A DNA stretch of 64,000 nucleotides from contig OZ005600.1 in NCBI GenBank assembly GCA_963930655.1, positions 6,699,501-6,763,500 of the forward strand, in the 5' to 3' direction. The notes beneath the pieces are model-generated. The model saw only the letters and a program-made list of their open reading frames with translations, made no database searches and had not been told where the DNA came from. Below, piece by piece: positions 46,980 to 60,834 of this stretch (the stretch's first letter is position 1; each line of letters starts with the position of its first letter). A program made the translations under genes and the position numbers. This DNA is from Myrica gale (Eukaryota; Streptophyta; Magnoliopsida; Fagales; Myricaceae).

Positions 46980-49900
46980 ATGCGCTTATGGGACGACGTG
47001 GTCGAGGAGGCACTTGAGAAGCTTGAATCTCTGAAACTCCTCCGGGCTCTGAGACCCATTCACGTCTCCAGTGATCAACAACCAGAATTCAATGAAAATG
47101 GAAGTCAACTCTCCTCAAAACCCAACCAAGAAGGACAGCGAAAACAAGTCTTCCAGGTGTTTGAAGAAATGCATCTGTGGGACCGGTCCTCCGTGGAGGT
47201 TCAAATTTCTCAAGAAACATTTCGAAGGTGGCTCCGTGAGCTTCCCAGTACTGGTACTTTTTATTTTTCGTTACCCTTTCTATTGTCGTTTACTCGTGCT
47301 ATAATCTTTTCATTTTTCTGGGTGATGGTTGAAGTTGATGGTTCTTTCTCAATTCAACGACGACCAACTTTTATGTTGATGAGTCCTTACAAAAACCAAG
47401 AATATGATAATATATATGATTACAAGGTGAGGAAATTGTGACGCGTAGTGAGGGTTGGTAACTTGGTGTAGAGAAATGTGTTTGACTGATACCACTGTTA
47501 CATGCAACTCTTGGGTCAGTGGCATTTCTGTCTTTGAATAGGGTGTATTATCGAAGCGGGTGATCTTGCTGAGATAGGGAATAATGAAAGGGATTGACGC
47601 TGTCTGATGCTCTTGGTTTGTGTTGATGGCTATATTGGCGTGCAGTAGACAAGAAAGTTGGGGTGCCTACCACAGAAGCAAATTGGATGTCGTGTAGAAT
47701 TTTTTGAGTTTAAACTGATCACGCAAAGCAGTTATGAACAAGTTATTGAAACTTTCATTACTAAATACGCTGTATCTGTTGCTCACCAAGTACTCTTATG
47801 GTGTTGGTTGGGCATAACAACATGACTTAGCTTTGAAAGATCTGCAGACTTTTACACACCACCAACGTTTTTCATCTTTATTCGAGACTCTTTATGGAGT
47901 ATGGATCATCTTTACACATGCAGACGCTGTTTAGACATTGAACTTTTCTTAGATAAAGCTTCTTCTCATTCACTTTTAAAACTGATCATTGCAGGAGATG
48001 AGGTTTTCTGTAGAGACAATTTAATTAATAATGAAGGAGAGAACTGCTCTCTGCAGGTCAAAAGATTACTTTTATTCTCTGGTAATGATTATTTGGGCTT
48101 GAGCTCTCATCCAACAATTGGAAAAGCTGCTGCAAAGGTTTGCTTAAACATTATTTATTTTCTCACAGTATACTTGGGCCGAATTCACTGTTTTTTTCCT
48201 TTGTTTTTATTTCCCTCTTTTTGAATGCATTCGAAGACATTATGAACTTCATTCAAAACCAGGCAGCTACAGAACATGGAATGGGTCCAAGGGGCTCTGC
48301 TCTAATTTGTGGATATACCAGCTACCATAGGCTCCTAGAGTCATGCTTGGCAGATCTAAAGAAGAAAGAGGTAAAAGTGTACTATAACATGCCTTAAACT
48401 TTTTATGTTTTTTTTTATTTTGGCGCTTCTTGTTATACCTAGCCATTTCTCAGTAAAGCCAAATTGATCAGAGCCATAGAACCAACAGCTATGACAGTCA
48501 TGCATAAAATGTTGGTATTAGCTAGAGTGTGAAAGAAATATAGAGCGCTGGTATTCTAATGCATGATGAGCTGGTTCCAGAGATGATGGTTGTCCAGGCT
48601 ATTTCTGTGCAAGATGTAATTTTGTTGTTGAAACCATGGGAATCAATTATGTGGCTTTCTTGGAGTCTTACTACTGAGGGTTGTGTGATCTAATCACCAT
48701 TTGTAATTTGTGTGACCTTTTTCTAGTTATTTCAACTGAAAACTGATGCATCCGTATTTAAAATCTATTGCTATAGGATTGCCTTCTTTGTCCTACAGGG
48801 TTTGCAGCCAACATGGCTTTGATGGTAGCATTAGGAAATATTGGCTCTCTCTTGGCTGCAGGCAGAACACCTTTGGAGGAAGAAAGGATTGCCATATTTT
48901 CTGATGCATTGAATCATGCATCAATAATCGATGGTATTCACCTTGCTGAGCGACAGAGAAGTACGGAAGTGTTCATCTATCGACACTGCGACATGTCTCA
49001 CCTTGATTTGTTGCTGTAGGTTTTTACCTTTTGTCTAAAATATTGCCCCTGTTAGTGCTTAGCATACTCTATACAGGCCTAATACTATTGCGATGCATTT
49101 TTTTTTTGGCAGATCGAAATGCAAACTGAAGAAGAAAGTGGTTGTGACTGATAGGTTAGTCGTGTTATAATAGATGTTACTTTCAAATTCATTTTTGCAA
49201 GTTCCATGTGGCTGAGAAATTCAATTTTTCTTCTCTTTTTTCTATTTCTGAAATTTGCAAATCGGCATGTGAGAAATGTGGGAGATATTTCCCCTTGGCT
49301 TTACATACTCGGCATGTTGCAAGAAAGGCTTTCTTCTTGGCTTAAGTAGTTTGCAAGAAAGACTTTCTTCTAAGTAGTTCATATTTGTTCCACGCGAATG
49401 ATTACTTGTGACTTTGTTACGTGCAGGGCTAATGTTTCAATGTGTATGTGTGTGTTGATATGCATTGATGAATTGTGTGGATGACTTAAATCTTCCTTCT
49501 TTTGCAGTTTGTTTAGCATGGATGGGGACTTTGCACCAATGGTTGAACTTGTAACGCTTAGGAAGAAGCATTGTTTATTGTTTGTCATTGATGATGTAAG
49601 TCGCATTTTTTTGCCCTTAAATTTTAGTTTTAGCCATCAACCTTCACTTTGGTTTAGTTTGTGAATGGAACAGGCAAAAATAGCTTCTATCATTTGCCTA
49701 CTCTAATGAAGATATTTGATCTGAAACGAAGAGTTAGTCCCATTTATTTTTTCTATTTTAGGCTCATGGAACGTTTGTTTGTGGAGAAAATGGTGGCGGA
49801 GTGGCCGAGGAGTTCAATTGTGAAGGAGATGTTGATATATGCATTGGCACCTTAAGTAAGGCTGCAGGCTGCCATGGTGGATTTATAGCATGCAGGTAAT

Positions 49901-51792
49901 GTATCTTGTGTACTCTGCCTGTATGACCCTGATAAAGAAGAGTAGAAATGGATATTAAATTGAGTTCATGCAGACAACTCTGAACATAATACTTTCCTTG
50001 CAACTAAATATGACAAACCAATTCTCAATGAGTTCCGTGAATGTTTTCTCTCTTGTATGTGAAGAATATGATTTATTTATTTATGTCATTTTCTGAATCC
50101 TAAATGAGCAGCAAAAAGTGGAAGCAACTCATACAATCAAGGGGTTGCTCCTTTATTTATTCCACTACTATCCCAGTTCCCATTGCTGCAGCTGCCCATG
50201 GTAAACCTTAGATATCTTTCCTTTGTTTATCACGTATTAGTAGTTGTTTATATGTGTGTTTCTTTTATTGGTAAGTCGCACATACACTCGATAGTGTTGG
50301 AACTCATGACCTTGCCCTCACATTTCTACGAAGGAGATGTTCCATCTCATATATAATTTATTTCTTGTTCATGGTTGGGGCATTTTTCATTCTCGGACTT
50401 CGGTTAGTTTTTCCCATTTACAATGGTTGCATCATCTGGCAAGTCTTACGTTCATGAAAGATGTTAGGAAGTTAGCCACATGGTGTGGGAGATCTCAGGC
50501 GTATGAGTTTGTATCTTAATCTCGATTATATGTACCTGCTTGTTCGGTGTTCTAAGTAAGATACCCATTGGAAGGTTTTTGTTTTGGAGTCTCTGTGTTT
50601 GCATGAAGGTTCACTTTAATTTTGTGCAGATACTGTGATACTTTCGGCGATATATTTGAATGACGATTTTTACTTCCAATCTCTTTCAGCAGTAAAAATT
50701 TGTATTTGCATTGAATAGTTGTCTCCTTTGCCTCCTTGGTGAAATATTTCTGAGTTAACAACTTGAGTACGAAATCCAGCTGCTGTTGAAGTTGCCAAAA
50801 AGGAGACATGGAGGAGAAAGGAAATTTGGGAACGGGTGCAAGATTTCCGTGCTCTTACTGGAATCCCCATCACAAGTCCCATAATATCTCTAATTGTAGG
50901 GAGCGAAGAAAAGGCTTTGCAAGCCAGCCGGTCTGGCTCTCTCTCCGTCTGTCTCTCTCTGTGTGATAAAGGTCATTTGCTAAATCAGCTACTTAATGCC
51001 TCAATCCTTCTTGAACAGGCATTTGTTAAGATCTGGATTCCATGTCACTGCAATCAGACCCCCAACAGTGCCTCCCAAGTCATGCAGGTTTGTTTTGTAC
51101 TCTTCAGTTTGTTTCTTAGTATATGCCGGGATAACTAGCTAGTTTTTGTAGTTATGTTCTATCTATTGAAATTACTGCTTATCAAATAGAGGGATTTCAA
51201 GTTGATGCTCACCCTCTAAAAGTGGGTTCGGGTTGCCAGGTGTTCATACACCTTTATTCCAGAATATTTGATTGCATTTTGCTCATTGCATATTTCATGC
51301 ATATATACACGCATGCACTTATGCATAAAATTTCACATGCTCTATCATATTCAAAAGTTCTGGAGTCGTGCGTCATTTTCCATTGAGTGCAGATTTCGAT
51401 AGTTTGTTCTTTAGTTGGGCCAAGATCTTAACAAACTGACAGTGTGAAAGATTCGTTAGTCGTCAATTTTATAATTGAAATGGTATTGAACAACAGTTAA
51501 AATCGAGTCGAATCCATTTATGTCAAACTTTGGAACAAAAGCCATGCTATCAATTACGGTCATATTTGAGTTTATAGTTTGGAGGTGATCGCTTGAGGTT
51601 CTCTCCAAATCACTAATTTCTCGTTTGAACCCCCTGCCCCGATCTCTGTGTCTCCCCCTCTCTAGGCTTAGGGTGACTCTCAGTGCAGCGCACACGCTAG
51701 ATGATCTAAAGAAGCTGACAATGGCGCTCTCGCACTGCATTGATCTGCGAGATATTGGCATCCAAAGCCCAAATGGGCATGCAAAGCTGTAG
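46980..51792 (+). CDS. BIOF: 8-amino-7-oxononanoate (KAPA) synthase, biotin pathway
   Basis: PLP enzyme joining pimeloyl-CoA (or carrier) and alanine to KAPA, the first committed step of the biotin ring pathway. Eleven exons join in frame: 46980-47253, 47995-48137, 48263-48370, 48777-49015, 49113-49154, 49508-49595, 49762-49895, 50112-50200, 50780-50930, 51019-51087 and 51666-51792. The product is 487 residues. Motifs are FSGNDYLGLSSHP, EHGMGPRGSALICGYTSYH, SDALNHASIIDGI, SLFSMDGDFAPM, VIDDAHGTFVCG, the PLP lysine K331 in GTLSKAAGCHGG, YSTTIPVPIAAAAH and AIRPPTVP. Exon 4 must end at 49015 with donor gtaggt, since reading on meets a TAG. The last residues, GHAKL, are a canonical peroxisomal PTS1, matching the known peroxisomal location of this step in plants and fungi. 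Confidence 0.95.
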
Positions 51793-52901
51793 AGTGAATT
51801 CCTTTCTCGTCTTCTCCATCTTCTTGTTCCTTCCTGGATGCATTGATTCATGTCTGCCAGAATAATTTAGATCTTGTAAATCTTCTTCTGCCAATTAGCA
51901 GCTACGAGACAACTCAAACGGGCGGCTTAGCAGTGATCTTTCACTGATTCTTTTTTAAGGTTCTCTTTGTTTATAACCTTTTTTGAACCATAGACGGTCC
52001 TCGAGTTCTACAGATTACAGTCATCAATTAAACATTTGGAATAGGAAATACGTCCTTTTTTTTTTCAATTGACAGTGCTGTAGCCTGCAAAACTTTTCTG
52101 AATTCCTGTACCAAATATGACTTGGCGTGCAATTCCATGTATTCTAGTTCAAAAACTCTTTGGAAGTACAATAACCAGTTTTTTCTGAGTTTTGTTTTAG
52201 GAATTTGATATGCTTTTCAAACTGCGTGGCCATGTATCACAAAACTTGCGCAAAGCGATATGAAAAGTGTCAAAAGAAATTGAAAAAGACAACCACCAGC
52301 ATCCACCTGAAAAGAGCCAATGAGACAGTATTCTTTCCATATTATATGTATTTCCCCAAAAGTAAATTCACCTGCATTACACAGGCGATACCCATACCTC
52401 GAATTTTGCCTGTTTAAACCTTCCAATCAAAATAGACAATCCTACATCAGCTCAATGGATATACAACCTACCATTTTTTCTACCGCCGTGCCACTACTAA
52501 ACCCCAGGTTGCGGGACAGATATGTAGTATAATAGATTTAATAAGAAGTCCACTAATAATCATCACTAGATATAGACGATGTAAAAGGAAAATTAAACCC
52601 AATCAACCCCGGTTAGACCTATCCACAGACGTGTTGGAAGTAGCCAAGGCCAACCACCGCCCATCTCCCGATGGCAACCAAGAGGAGTTGGAGGCGGAAG
52701 AGAAGCAACCACAAGGAGCTGTAATTTGCTGGTACTGCTCATCACAGTCCCTTGTCATAGTTTTATCCTTGCTTTCTGTTCCATCCTCGTTTTTGGTCAT
52801 TGCTACCTGTATATATAGTTTAAAAGCACAGACGTTAAAAAGATTTAACCTCAGTACTAAACGAAACCGAGGGGACGAGGAAGAGAGATGCTCACGCTAT
52901 G
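51793..52901. other. Convergent intergenic region between BIOF and AM1
   Basis: Contains the two 3' ends. Short ORFs at 52205-52532 and 52603-52921 carry no recognisable features. No repeat was seen. Confidence 0.4.
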
Positions 52902-55900
52902 CTACCGTCTTTGGTAGGTGATAGTGCCACAGAAGGCAGCTTCACTCTGTTGAATCGTCGGAGGCTCATTGAGGTTGATGAGGGAGCTTTTGGCAGTGGT
53001 GTTGGGCGTCTCCGGTGGTGGAGGAGGGGAGGGTAAGGGCTTACTGACACTGTTAAGAATGGCATTGCTGATAGGGAGCCTCTCGGCCAATGGTTTGACA
53101 GGTGAATCTGGGTAACGGCCCAGCTGGGAATTACGTTGGGGGAGGAGGTGGGGAGCTGAGGTAGTGGAAGAGGTCGAGGGTGGGGTTGGGACCGCTAGGA
53201 GGTCTTCAAAGTGAACCATGGACTGGGGGGACATGGCCATGTTCGGCCATAGGAAGGTCCCATGTGGCCTGCAAATCCGGAACCCACTCCTGAGCCTTTC
53301 TATCTTCGCTGCCTTGTCCTCTGTCGCTGTGACTGCTGCCTTGTCTGCCCCTTTATCCTCCTCTTGCTTTTCACTTGATTTGCTTGCTGATTTGTTCTCC
53401 TGTTCCAACTCTTTTGTCTCTCTTTCAGCGTCTGATGGTGTTGTTGGTGATCCCATCAATAATGGCAGTGATGCTTCTGATTCTGACAGGGTTGCTGACG
53501 ATTTGAGCAGCTTAAATTGCTCCTGCATGAACCACAGCCCATCAATGCCATGAATTCTTTATAAGAGGAAGATCAATTGACTAACAACTAAATCTAACAA
53601 TAATAATATCTAAAGACCCAGATCTGCTTTAGATTACGTCTGACGAATTGGAACACTCAAAAACGAAAAGTACGTAGTCATTCAGACAAAACACTAGGAC
53701 TAAAGGCAGGTTCAAGGTTTGGTATAACCTCCATTCCACTCAGAGACAGTGAAATTTCTATCAGTTTGTTCTCAATCTTGGCTTTCCTATGACTCAGCTC
53801 TGTATACATCTCCTGTGAAAAAGTCTAGCAAATCATTAAGACAGGCTTCATCAAGCAGAATTAACAAAATAACGAAGTTACACTACCAGCCGTAAACTTC
53901 TAATATTCACCTTCAATGGAATCAAGGAACCTTCGTAGTCCCAGTTCAGACTCGTCACAGAAGAGTTTGGGGTCGCGACAATACCTAAATTATCCTTTTG
54001 GTCCTTGGTCACCAGCTCCTGCATATCCCTGTTCGAGAGAGAGAGAATGATAGAGCAGTAATGACAAGAAAATAGTTACTACTAAGACCCATAGCACCTA
54101 CAAAAGGGATACATGCGACGTAAGATGACTCTGAAAAGAGAAATGACATACTTTACATCAATGACTACAAGAAAAACGTCACAGTTAAAAGATCAAGAAT
54201 ATCAAGAAAGAGGTCTTTTTTTTTCTATCAAGAAAGAGGTCACTACTTTTTCATTTTGGCGATCTCTTCCTTGAGCTCCTTTAGCTCTCTGGCACAAATG
54301 GGATCCTGAGACGGGTTATCTCCAGGCTTCCACCCAGGCGGTGGAGTCCAATAAGGGTCCTGAATCCCAACTTCCTTCCTAATATTTTCGAGATCCGCGC
54401 TCTCTAGCCAGTACTCCATGGCTCCTTCAGGATTGTGTCGCCGCCGAAACCGTTCGGTCCCACCTGGCGCCACCTTTCCAGCCATATGCTTCAGCAAATG
54501 GTCTAGTAAACCGGTATCGCCGATGAGCTTCCTTGCCTCTGTTCGTAGAGCTGGCCTCAGTATTGGATTCCCAAAGACAGCTCCCGTGGCCTTCAAAATC
54601 TTCAACATGTTCTCCTCAGCCAGCTTATACCTTCACCATCACAAGTTCGAACATTTTTTAAGAATTATAAGTTGATAAGCTTTAAAATTAAAGTGGCACA
54701 TTTCTCTGTACGAACCTCTCCACAGACCATCTTTCGATGGAATTTTTGAGATTTTTCCTCTTCTTCTGATTGTTAACCGGAATCTGATATTGTTTCTCAT
54801 GCTTAGCTCTTTTGGGTTTTTGAGCTGTGTTAGAACCATGGCACTTTCTCTTAAGATTCTTCCTTGACTTAGACGGCAATTCCTTTCCAGGCGCTGCTCC
54901 TTCAACTTCCTCCACCTCATCCTTATCTCCATCTTTTTTCTCTTTCCCTTTCCTTTCTTCTTCATCTTTCACCTTCATTGATAGAGTTTCAACCTTTCTC
55001 TCTTCTTGAGTGCCTAGGAAGCGGACCTGCCTGCGTTTACCCCACTGGACCATACCAGTGAGTTTGAGCTCAGACCAGCGCAAACCCTTCCCAGAAACCT
55101 CATTCTTCGGCCTTGTCCTCGAGGCTGGGCCTGAGTCTGTCTCAGCCGCCATAGAAGGCACTACCCAGAAGTTCCACGAGTTTCCCTTTTCTGCGATTTC
55201 TTGAGTATGTATTCTTCGGTAAAGCGCGTCTCCTGCCAGGGCTGAATCCATTGTGTGTTTCTCATTCAGTGCAGGGAGCTTCTTCCCCTCCGGTTTCCCA
55301 CAGGTCCCATCGCTGAAGTGCGTGCGAAGAGAGTAAGTGCTTGGGAACCTCACTGCCACCTGAAGCTCAGTCTTCTCACTTACCTGCAAAACCTCAAATA
55401 AACAAAAATTAAATGTTGTCAAATAATTGATAGTAGTGGGTTTGTGTGGGACGTATAAGTACCATGACGACCCGGATAGGCTTGAGCTGATCTGGGGTTT
55501 GAGGGGTGAGCTTAGAGTGATCGATTTCATAGAAAGAACCCACTTTTATGTGCTCGATCGCCTCTGAAGCCTCTGCGATATCAGAAAGGCACAAATGGGT
55601 ACGTGAGTGAGTCTCGAACTTTTTAAAGACTCCGAGAGGGACATGGATATAAATTTCTTACAAAAAGATGTGGGCATATTCGGGATGTGAAAAATGATAC
55701 ATATCAGGAGGGATGTTGATATGTGTTACCGAGTAGGGCGCAAATGGAAGAACCTGCGGCCAGTGCATGTCTGGCCAAAGATAGCCTTTCTGCTTGCTTT
55801 TCTAAGTACACCGTTTCCTGCCCAAAAACAAAACGCAACGTTAAAACACCCAATATTTATTATTCAAGTCAATATCAATATGGAATGCATACTTTTACAC

Positions 55901-56434
55901 GCTTATCATTTTAAAGACACGACTATTCTCTCCCTATCTCTCATCAATTTGCTCCGCATACTTGGAGTCTCACACTCACACACAGGATGGTTATAGAATA
56001 TGCGTTTTTGTCGCAACTGTGTCAGTGTGACAGCGATATGCTAGCCATGCATGCGGTTTTCGTAAACTCATAATTAGAACTTTTTATTTTTGTTTCAGTC
56101 ATTTAGCTCCGACATGAGACGCACAAACCTCTCAGAATATCGCTGATTTGCTAAAACGACCGGGACGGGACGATGTAACGCGCGCATTTGTAGCGCGTGC
56201 AGTAAATAAAGTGTGTTCACCTAAGGGAACTTCTTGGCAACTGCATTATATATTATATGCACAGTTGTATTAACTCGCTCTTGGGTATTCACTATTTCTA
56301 ATGGTTCCCTGCGCGTGGGTAGGAACACTCGTGGCCTTCGTATAACAGAAAAAGGAAAATAACGGGGATTATGATCCCGCCATGCGTGAGTGAGAAAGAG
56401 TGACAGGTCTAGAGAGAGAACCAAACAATGCTAC

Positions 56435-56465
<31 letters not shown>

Positions 56466-56523
56466 AACTTACTTCAGCTGCGGCATTATCAAATTCACAC
56501 GAGCTCTCCTCCATGATTGTCAT
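52902..56523 (-). CDS. AM1: AMEIOTIC1/SWITCH1/DYAD-like meiotic protein
   Basis: Nuclear regulator of meiotic entry, cohesion and prophase I progression; Arabidopsis SWI1/DYAD and rice/maize AM1 are the known members. Eight exons on the minus strand: 56523-56473, 55817-55730, 55572-55463, 55383-54716, 54630-54247, 54028-53911, 53812-53729 and 53522-52902. The product is 707 residues. Family blocks are EKQAERLSLARHALAAG, KVGSFYEIDHSKLTPQTPDQ, MLKILKATGAVFGNPILRPA, ARKLIGDTGLLDHLLKHMAG, MEYWLESADLENIRKEVGIQ, YWTPPPGWKPGDNPSQDP and SGFRICRPHGTFLWPNMAMS. Lys/Arg clusters (KSRKNLKRK, KKRKNLK) may be nuclear signals. A coiled-coil-like stretch spans exons 6-7. The splice from exon 7 to 8 (SGME|EQFKLL) is my least certain junction, because exon 7 also reads to its own stop near 53683. 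Confidence 0.92.
56436..56465. repeat. (GA)n followed by (G)n simple repeat
   Basis: A GA dinucleotide run continues directly into about ten G in the first intron of the AM1-like gene. Prone to length variation and sequencing error. Confidence 0.9.
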
Positions 56524-59274
56524 CTACACGAAAATAGCAGAGATAAATGCAGTATAAATTTCGTTTAAATACACAGCCCAACTGGAAATCGCAAACATTA
56601 AAGGATAGATTTAGAAATTCGAAGCTTTTCTCTGAATTTATTTGGACAGGGCATTGGGAGTTGGGACGTCGAGAATGTCTGAGAATGACATTCTATGTAT
56701 AGGGTGGATCGAATTGAATATTGCGGCCTTGTAAGAAAAAGTTCCGATCAACACAGCCAAATAACAGACCTGAACCGAGAATCAAAGCGATAAAAAACTT
56801 GAAGCCGAAAGAGGAACAGCCAGAGTATTACGATGAGTGCGAAGAAAAAAAGTGTACCAAAGGATTTCTGAGAAACATGCATTCGGATCTTTTAGCCGTG
56901 TCTTTTTTTCTGCAACTACCTCAGAGAAAACGTCTTTGAATAGATAAGAAAACAATGTACAGGTGACTGGACATAACGTGAACCATTTTTTACAAAACAA
57001 GTACAAACTGCTTTCGCTTAGAACAGAAAAAGAACAAGCTGTTTTCTGAAAGCTCCGAACCCGTTTAAATTTTACTGCAAAGTGAGCGAGAACTTTACGA
57101 TGCCAAAGTAGAAATATAAAAATAAAAATAAAACATCAAGGACTATGAAAATTCAGTGAGGAGAGAAGACGAATGAGGACTTAGAACATATGGTTTCGAA
57201 TTTTCCTCCAGATTCTTACCGTTTTATGAAAGCCAAACAACATGCGATGATCGGAACATCTGCTATTTTCAAGACTAAAGAATAAGAAACATATCTCAAG
57301 GCTATACCTTTGTACAATATATAAGATCCTTGCAAACCTTAGCTATGAAACCCGAAAATCATCATCATATCTCCGTCAAATGTTTTATCAGAAACTATGA
57401 ACCAGCAATGAAGGAATACGAAAAGGAAGAGAAGAATACGAGGAGAAAGAGAAATAGCAGACCGTTTCGCCGAATTTTAGAATGTGAAAGTTGCTTTGCT
57501 CTGTTTCTCTGTGATATTTTCTCGAGAAAAAGCTGTAGAGAGGAAGTGGAGCGAAAATCTGTTACGCGTCGAAGAAACCAACAGAGCAGTGCGCCAATTT
57601 TAGCAGTGAGCGAGTGAGAGTGAGAGAGAGAGAGAGAGGGGTAATGAGTAGCGGACTTGTTGCAACTCACGTGACCTCTCCCATCATGGTCTCCTTTTTT
57701 TTTTTCAAGGCATAAATATCATATGTATGGATAACATGTTAAACTAGGTTTAAAAAATTCACTAGGCTTTACGGGCGTATCAGATATTTTGAAGAGTCGA
57801 CGGACCAACGAGTAGACAAATAAAAATACCTTATAAAGTTTTACAAAGGACAGATAAACCACAGACAACAGAAAAATCACATATGATCGTAAGTTATTAT
57901 ACATAAAAATAGGAAATAAGCAACAAAAAAGCCACAACAAGCCTTAAATATATAGACAAGCAAAAAATAAAAACCAAAAAAGAACTAGGCGAATTATAAT
58001 AGTTCGCATTATAATGCTTCATCGTACATACTTGATACATATATAAAAGCATGCTTTATTACATCAATGCATTCACACAATTTTGTTTGATTTACAGAAC
58101 ACCCATCCTCATTAGGCCTGTTGATGAGAAACAGCTTTAATTATGAGGACTGTTATGACGCTCGAATCTTGTAGTTGTAGACTTCAACTTTTCAACTAAT
58201 ATTAATTGATATCAATGTCAAAGACTAATAAAAAAGGAAGTTAAATACAAAAAAATTAATAATTAAGCCGCCAATGATGTAACATTAATCATATTGGTCG
58301 GAAAAAGGGAGAACCAAGTAACATATTGCGAAAGGGATCAAGATATTCTGCATGCAATTCATTTCCTGCAATTAAGAGATAAATAAATATATATAAAGAT
58401 CATTAGATACACTTTAAATATTAAATGATCCATATTGCTTGAACTATAAGTATTTTATTGCACGCAATTCAGAGATAAATAGGAACAACGAATATTAGAT
58501 ACACTTTACATATTAAATGATCCATATTGCTTGAACTATAATTTAAGCAACATGAAATAGTTCCTAGCTGAATTACAAAATATTATATACCTCATAATAT
58601 TTTCTTAGGTATGTGAATCATAAACCCAGAAAACATAAAAGAGATGACAAAATAAAAAAGACCGGAGAAATTTTGGTTAAAGTTTAGTTGCAACGGTGGA
58701 AAAAGATGGATCAAGATATATACAGAATACGTACGGTAGGTTATCTGGAAGGAATTAATCCCTCTATTCCTTTTAATTAATTATATACTAATCACTCTTT
58801 TTTTTTTGCTAAGTACTATCTACTAATCAGTAAAGTTTATGATAGGAATACACACTTAATTTGGAGTCTCCCCGATCATGCTTAATTATATATTAAATCT
58901 AAATATTTAATATTGAACCATGCATAAATATATAGCTTCATATGATTCTCAATCTATTGCTTATAATTATCTTAAAGAATTCAAATTAGACACTTGCCCG
59001 GAACTTTGCCAGCTCCTATACCAAATGGATAGATGGAAATTTTCCCTTCCATTTTTTGCAAGAATTAATACAACTGTTTTAGGGACGTGAGGTGGGGGAA
59101 GTGGTCGCAAAATTTTTTGCACCTGTCAGTACTGCATCTTTTTACGTTTAAATGTTTTGTATCTTCACACCGCGGGAGATCGAGAATTAGCAAAGCAATA
59201 AGATATTATAACACGTTGAGAACAGGTTAATTGTCAAATTATTAAGTGACTTTTTTAAACATGAATTTCGATTA
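56524..59274. other. Upstream region of the AM1-like gene; no gene
   Basis: Includes AM1 leader and promoter sequence (CT/GA tract at 57612-57640, G-box-like cacgtgacc at 57668). The ORFs at 57330-57670 overlap on opposite strands and lack features. 57700-59274 is AT-rich with nothing recognised. Confidence 0.4.
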
Positions 59275-59283
59275 TATATATAA

Positions 59284-60825
59284 GGAAAAATTACAAATAC
59301 CCCTATCGAACTATCACCCATGTCTCAGTTACCCTCTTAAACTATGACTTTGTTGCGATTTCATCCCCCGAACGACTTTGAGTGTTAAATTGAACGGAAT
59401 CCGTATCATGTGCCTCTCACGTGATCATCTCCTCTCATTAAAAGGCTTTTATATCATTCACAATATTAAAAGACTGTTATGCCCTCTAATATATTAAAAA
59501 AAACACACATAATGTCGTCTTGCTGCAATTCTCACAGTTTCTGGTCACCTCCTCCGTTTTGATTTAGCCTTCAAAATTTCACTTTCTGATCAATCCAAGT
59601 TGCACGAAAAACTCTCAGTCTTCCGCTTCAGGAGCCGGGGCAGCCACTTCTCTTTTTCCAATCGGGGCATATATGAACTCCATATCACAAAAAAAGCCCC
59701 ATCTCATTAAACACCATCATCTTCTCCCAAAAGAAACCCAGAAATAAACCTCCAATACACAGATCTCAAATGAGATTTTAATATAAGAAAAAATATTGTT
59801 TCAAACTAGCCTTTACTCCGATTATTTGTTAGCACTAGAAACCGTAGAAATTACTCAATTTAGATGAACTTCAGACCTGCTAAATCTGGAAATAGATTAA
59901 CAAAAAAAAAAAAGAGCAAATCCTTTTTGCTCATCCACGTACTGGACATCTCTTTTTTCTTTTGGGGATACGCATAGTTCACCATGATTAAGAACTAAAG
60001 TCAAGTACAAAATATTGCTTTCCAAAAGCTGTTCATTTGAAAACCTTTCTTTTTTTAGGAACACAACATTTAAGCTACTCAAGCTTTCCAGGATTTAACG
60101 ATTTAAAGGAGCAAAAAAGCATATGGGAAACCAAAAACATTAAGCATGCACTTATAAGGGGACTCTCTGCGAATTATTCAATCACCCAAGATCAACGATC
60201 TATTAACCCAACACACCCAAATCCAAACTAAAAAGGGATAATTAATGATTCCAAGGGCTGAGTTCTTTGTGCGCATACCAGCTGAGTTTTTCATAGTGAA
60301 GTTAGGGGTGGTTGAAGAGAAGCTAAGGAAGTTAGAGGAAAAACAAAGACCAGAAAAAAAAACAGGGAGATATCTTAACAAGTTCTTGAGTTCTTCATGC
60401 ACAATCCAGCGAATTCTTCGTGCGACTTGAGAGCTGAGTTCTTCATGCAACATTTCGAGTTGAAATCCAGAGGTAAGCGAATTCTTCGTGCGACTTGAGA
60501 GCTGAGTTCTTCATGCGACATTTCGGGTTGAAATCCAGAGGTAAGTTACGTAAGAAGACATTTTCTGTCTCTGTGTGTGTGTGTTTTAATTAGGGGGGTA
60601 TAATAGTCTTTTAATATTATAAAGGGTATAACGGTCTTTTAATGAGTGAAGATGGTCACGTAAAAGACACATGAGACGGATTCCGTTCAATTTAACACTC
60701 AAAATCGTTTGGGAGAAGGAATCACAACAAAATCATAGTTTAGGGGAGTGAGTTGTAAATAGTCATAGTTTAGGGGGGTAAAGGAGACAAGAGTAATAAT
60801 TCGATGGGGTATTTGTAATTTGCCC
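59284..60825. mobile_element. MULE-type element, non-autonomous, about 220 bp TIRs
   Basis: 1542 bp with inverted termini ggaaaaattacaaataccc and tttgtaatttgccc. Inverted similarity reaches about 220 bp on each side and includes gagtgttaaattgaacggaa and its complement. The flanks are tatatataa (59275-59283) and tacatataa (60826-60834), a 9 bp duplication with one mismatch. The core has short ORFs only (for example 60245-60430) and may include captured host sequence. Confidence 0.8.
60409..60544. repeat. Tandem repeat, 68 bp period, inside the second MULE
   Basis: Two adjacent copies of gcgaattcttcgtgcgactt through ttgaaatccagaggtaa, differing at two positions. A shorter related piece (gagttcttcatgc) precedes them at 60387. 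Confidence 0.85.
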
Positions 60826-60834
60826 TACATATAA

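Noticed and set aside
50281..50340. tRNA/SINE-like words in BIOF intron 8 (ggaactcatgaccttgccc)
   Set aside because: Only one box-like word and no tail or flanking duplication.
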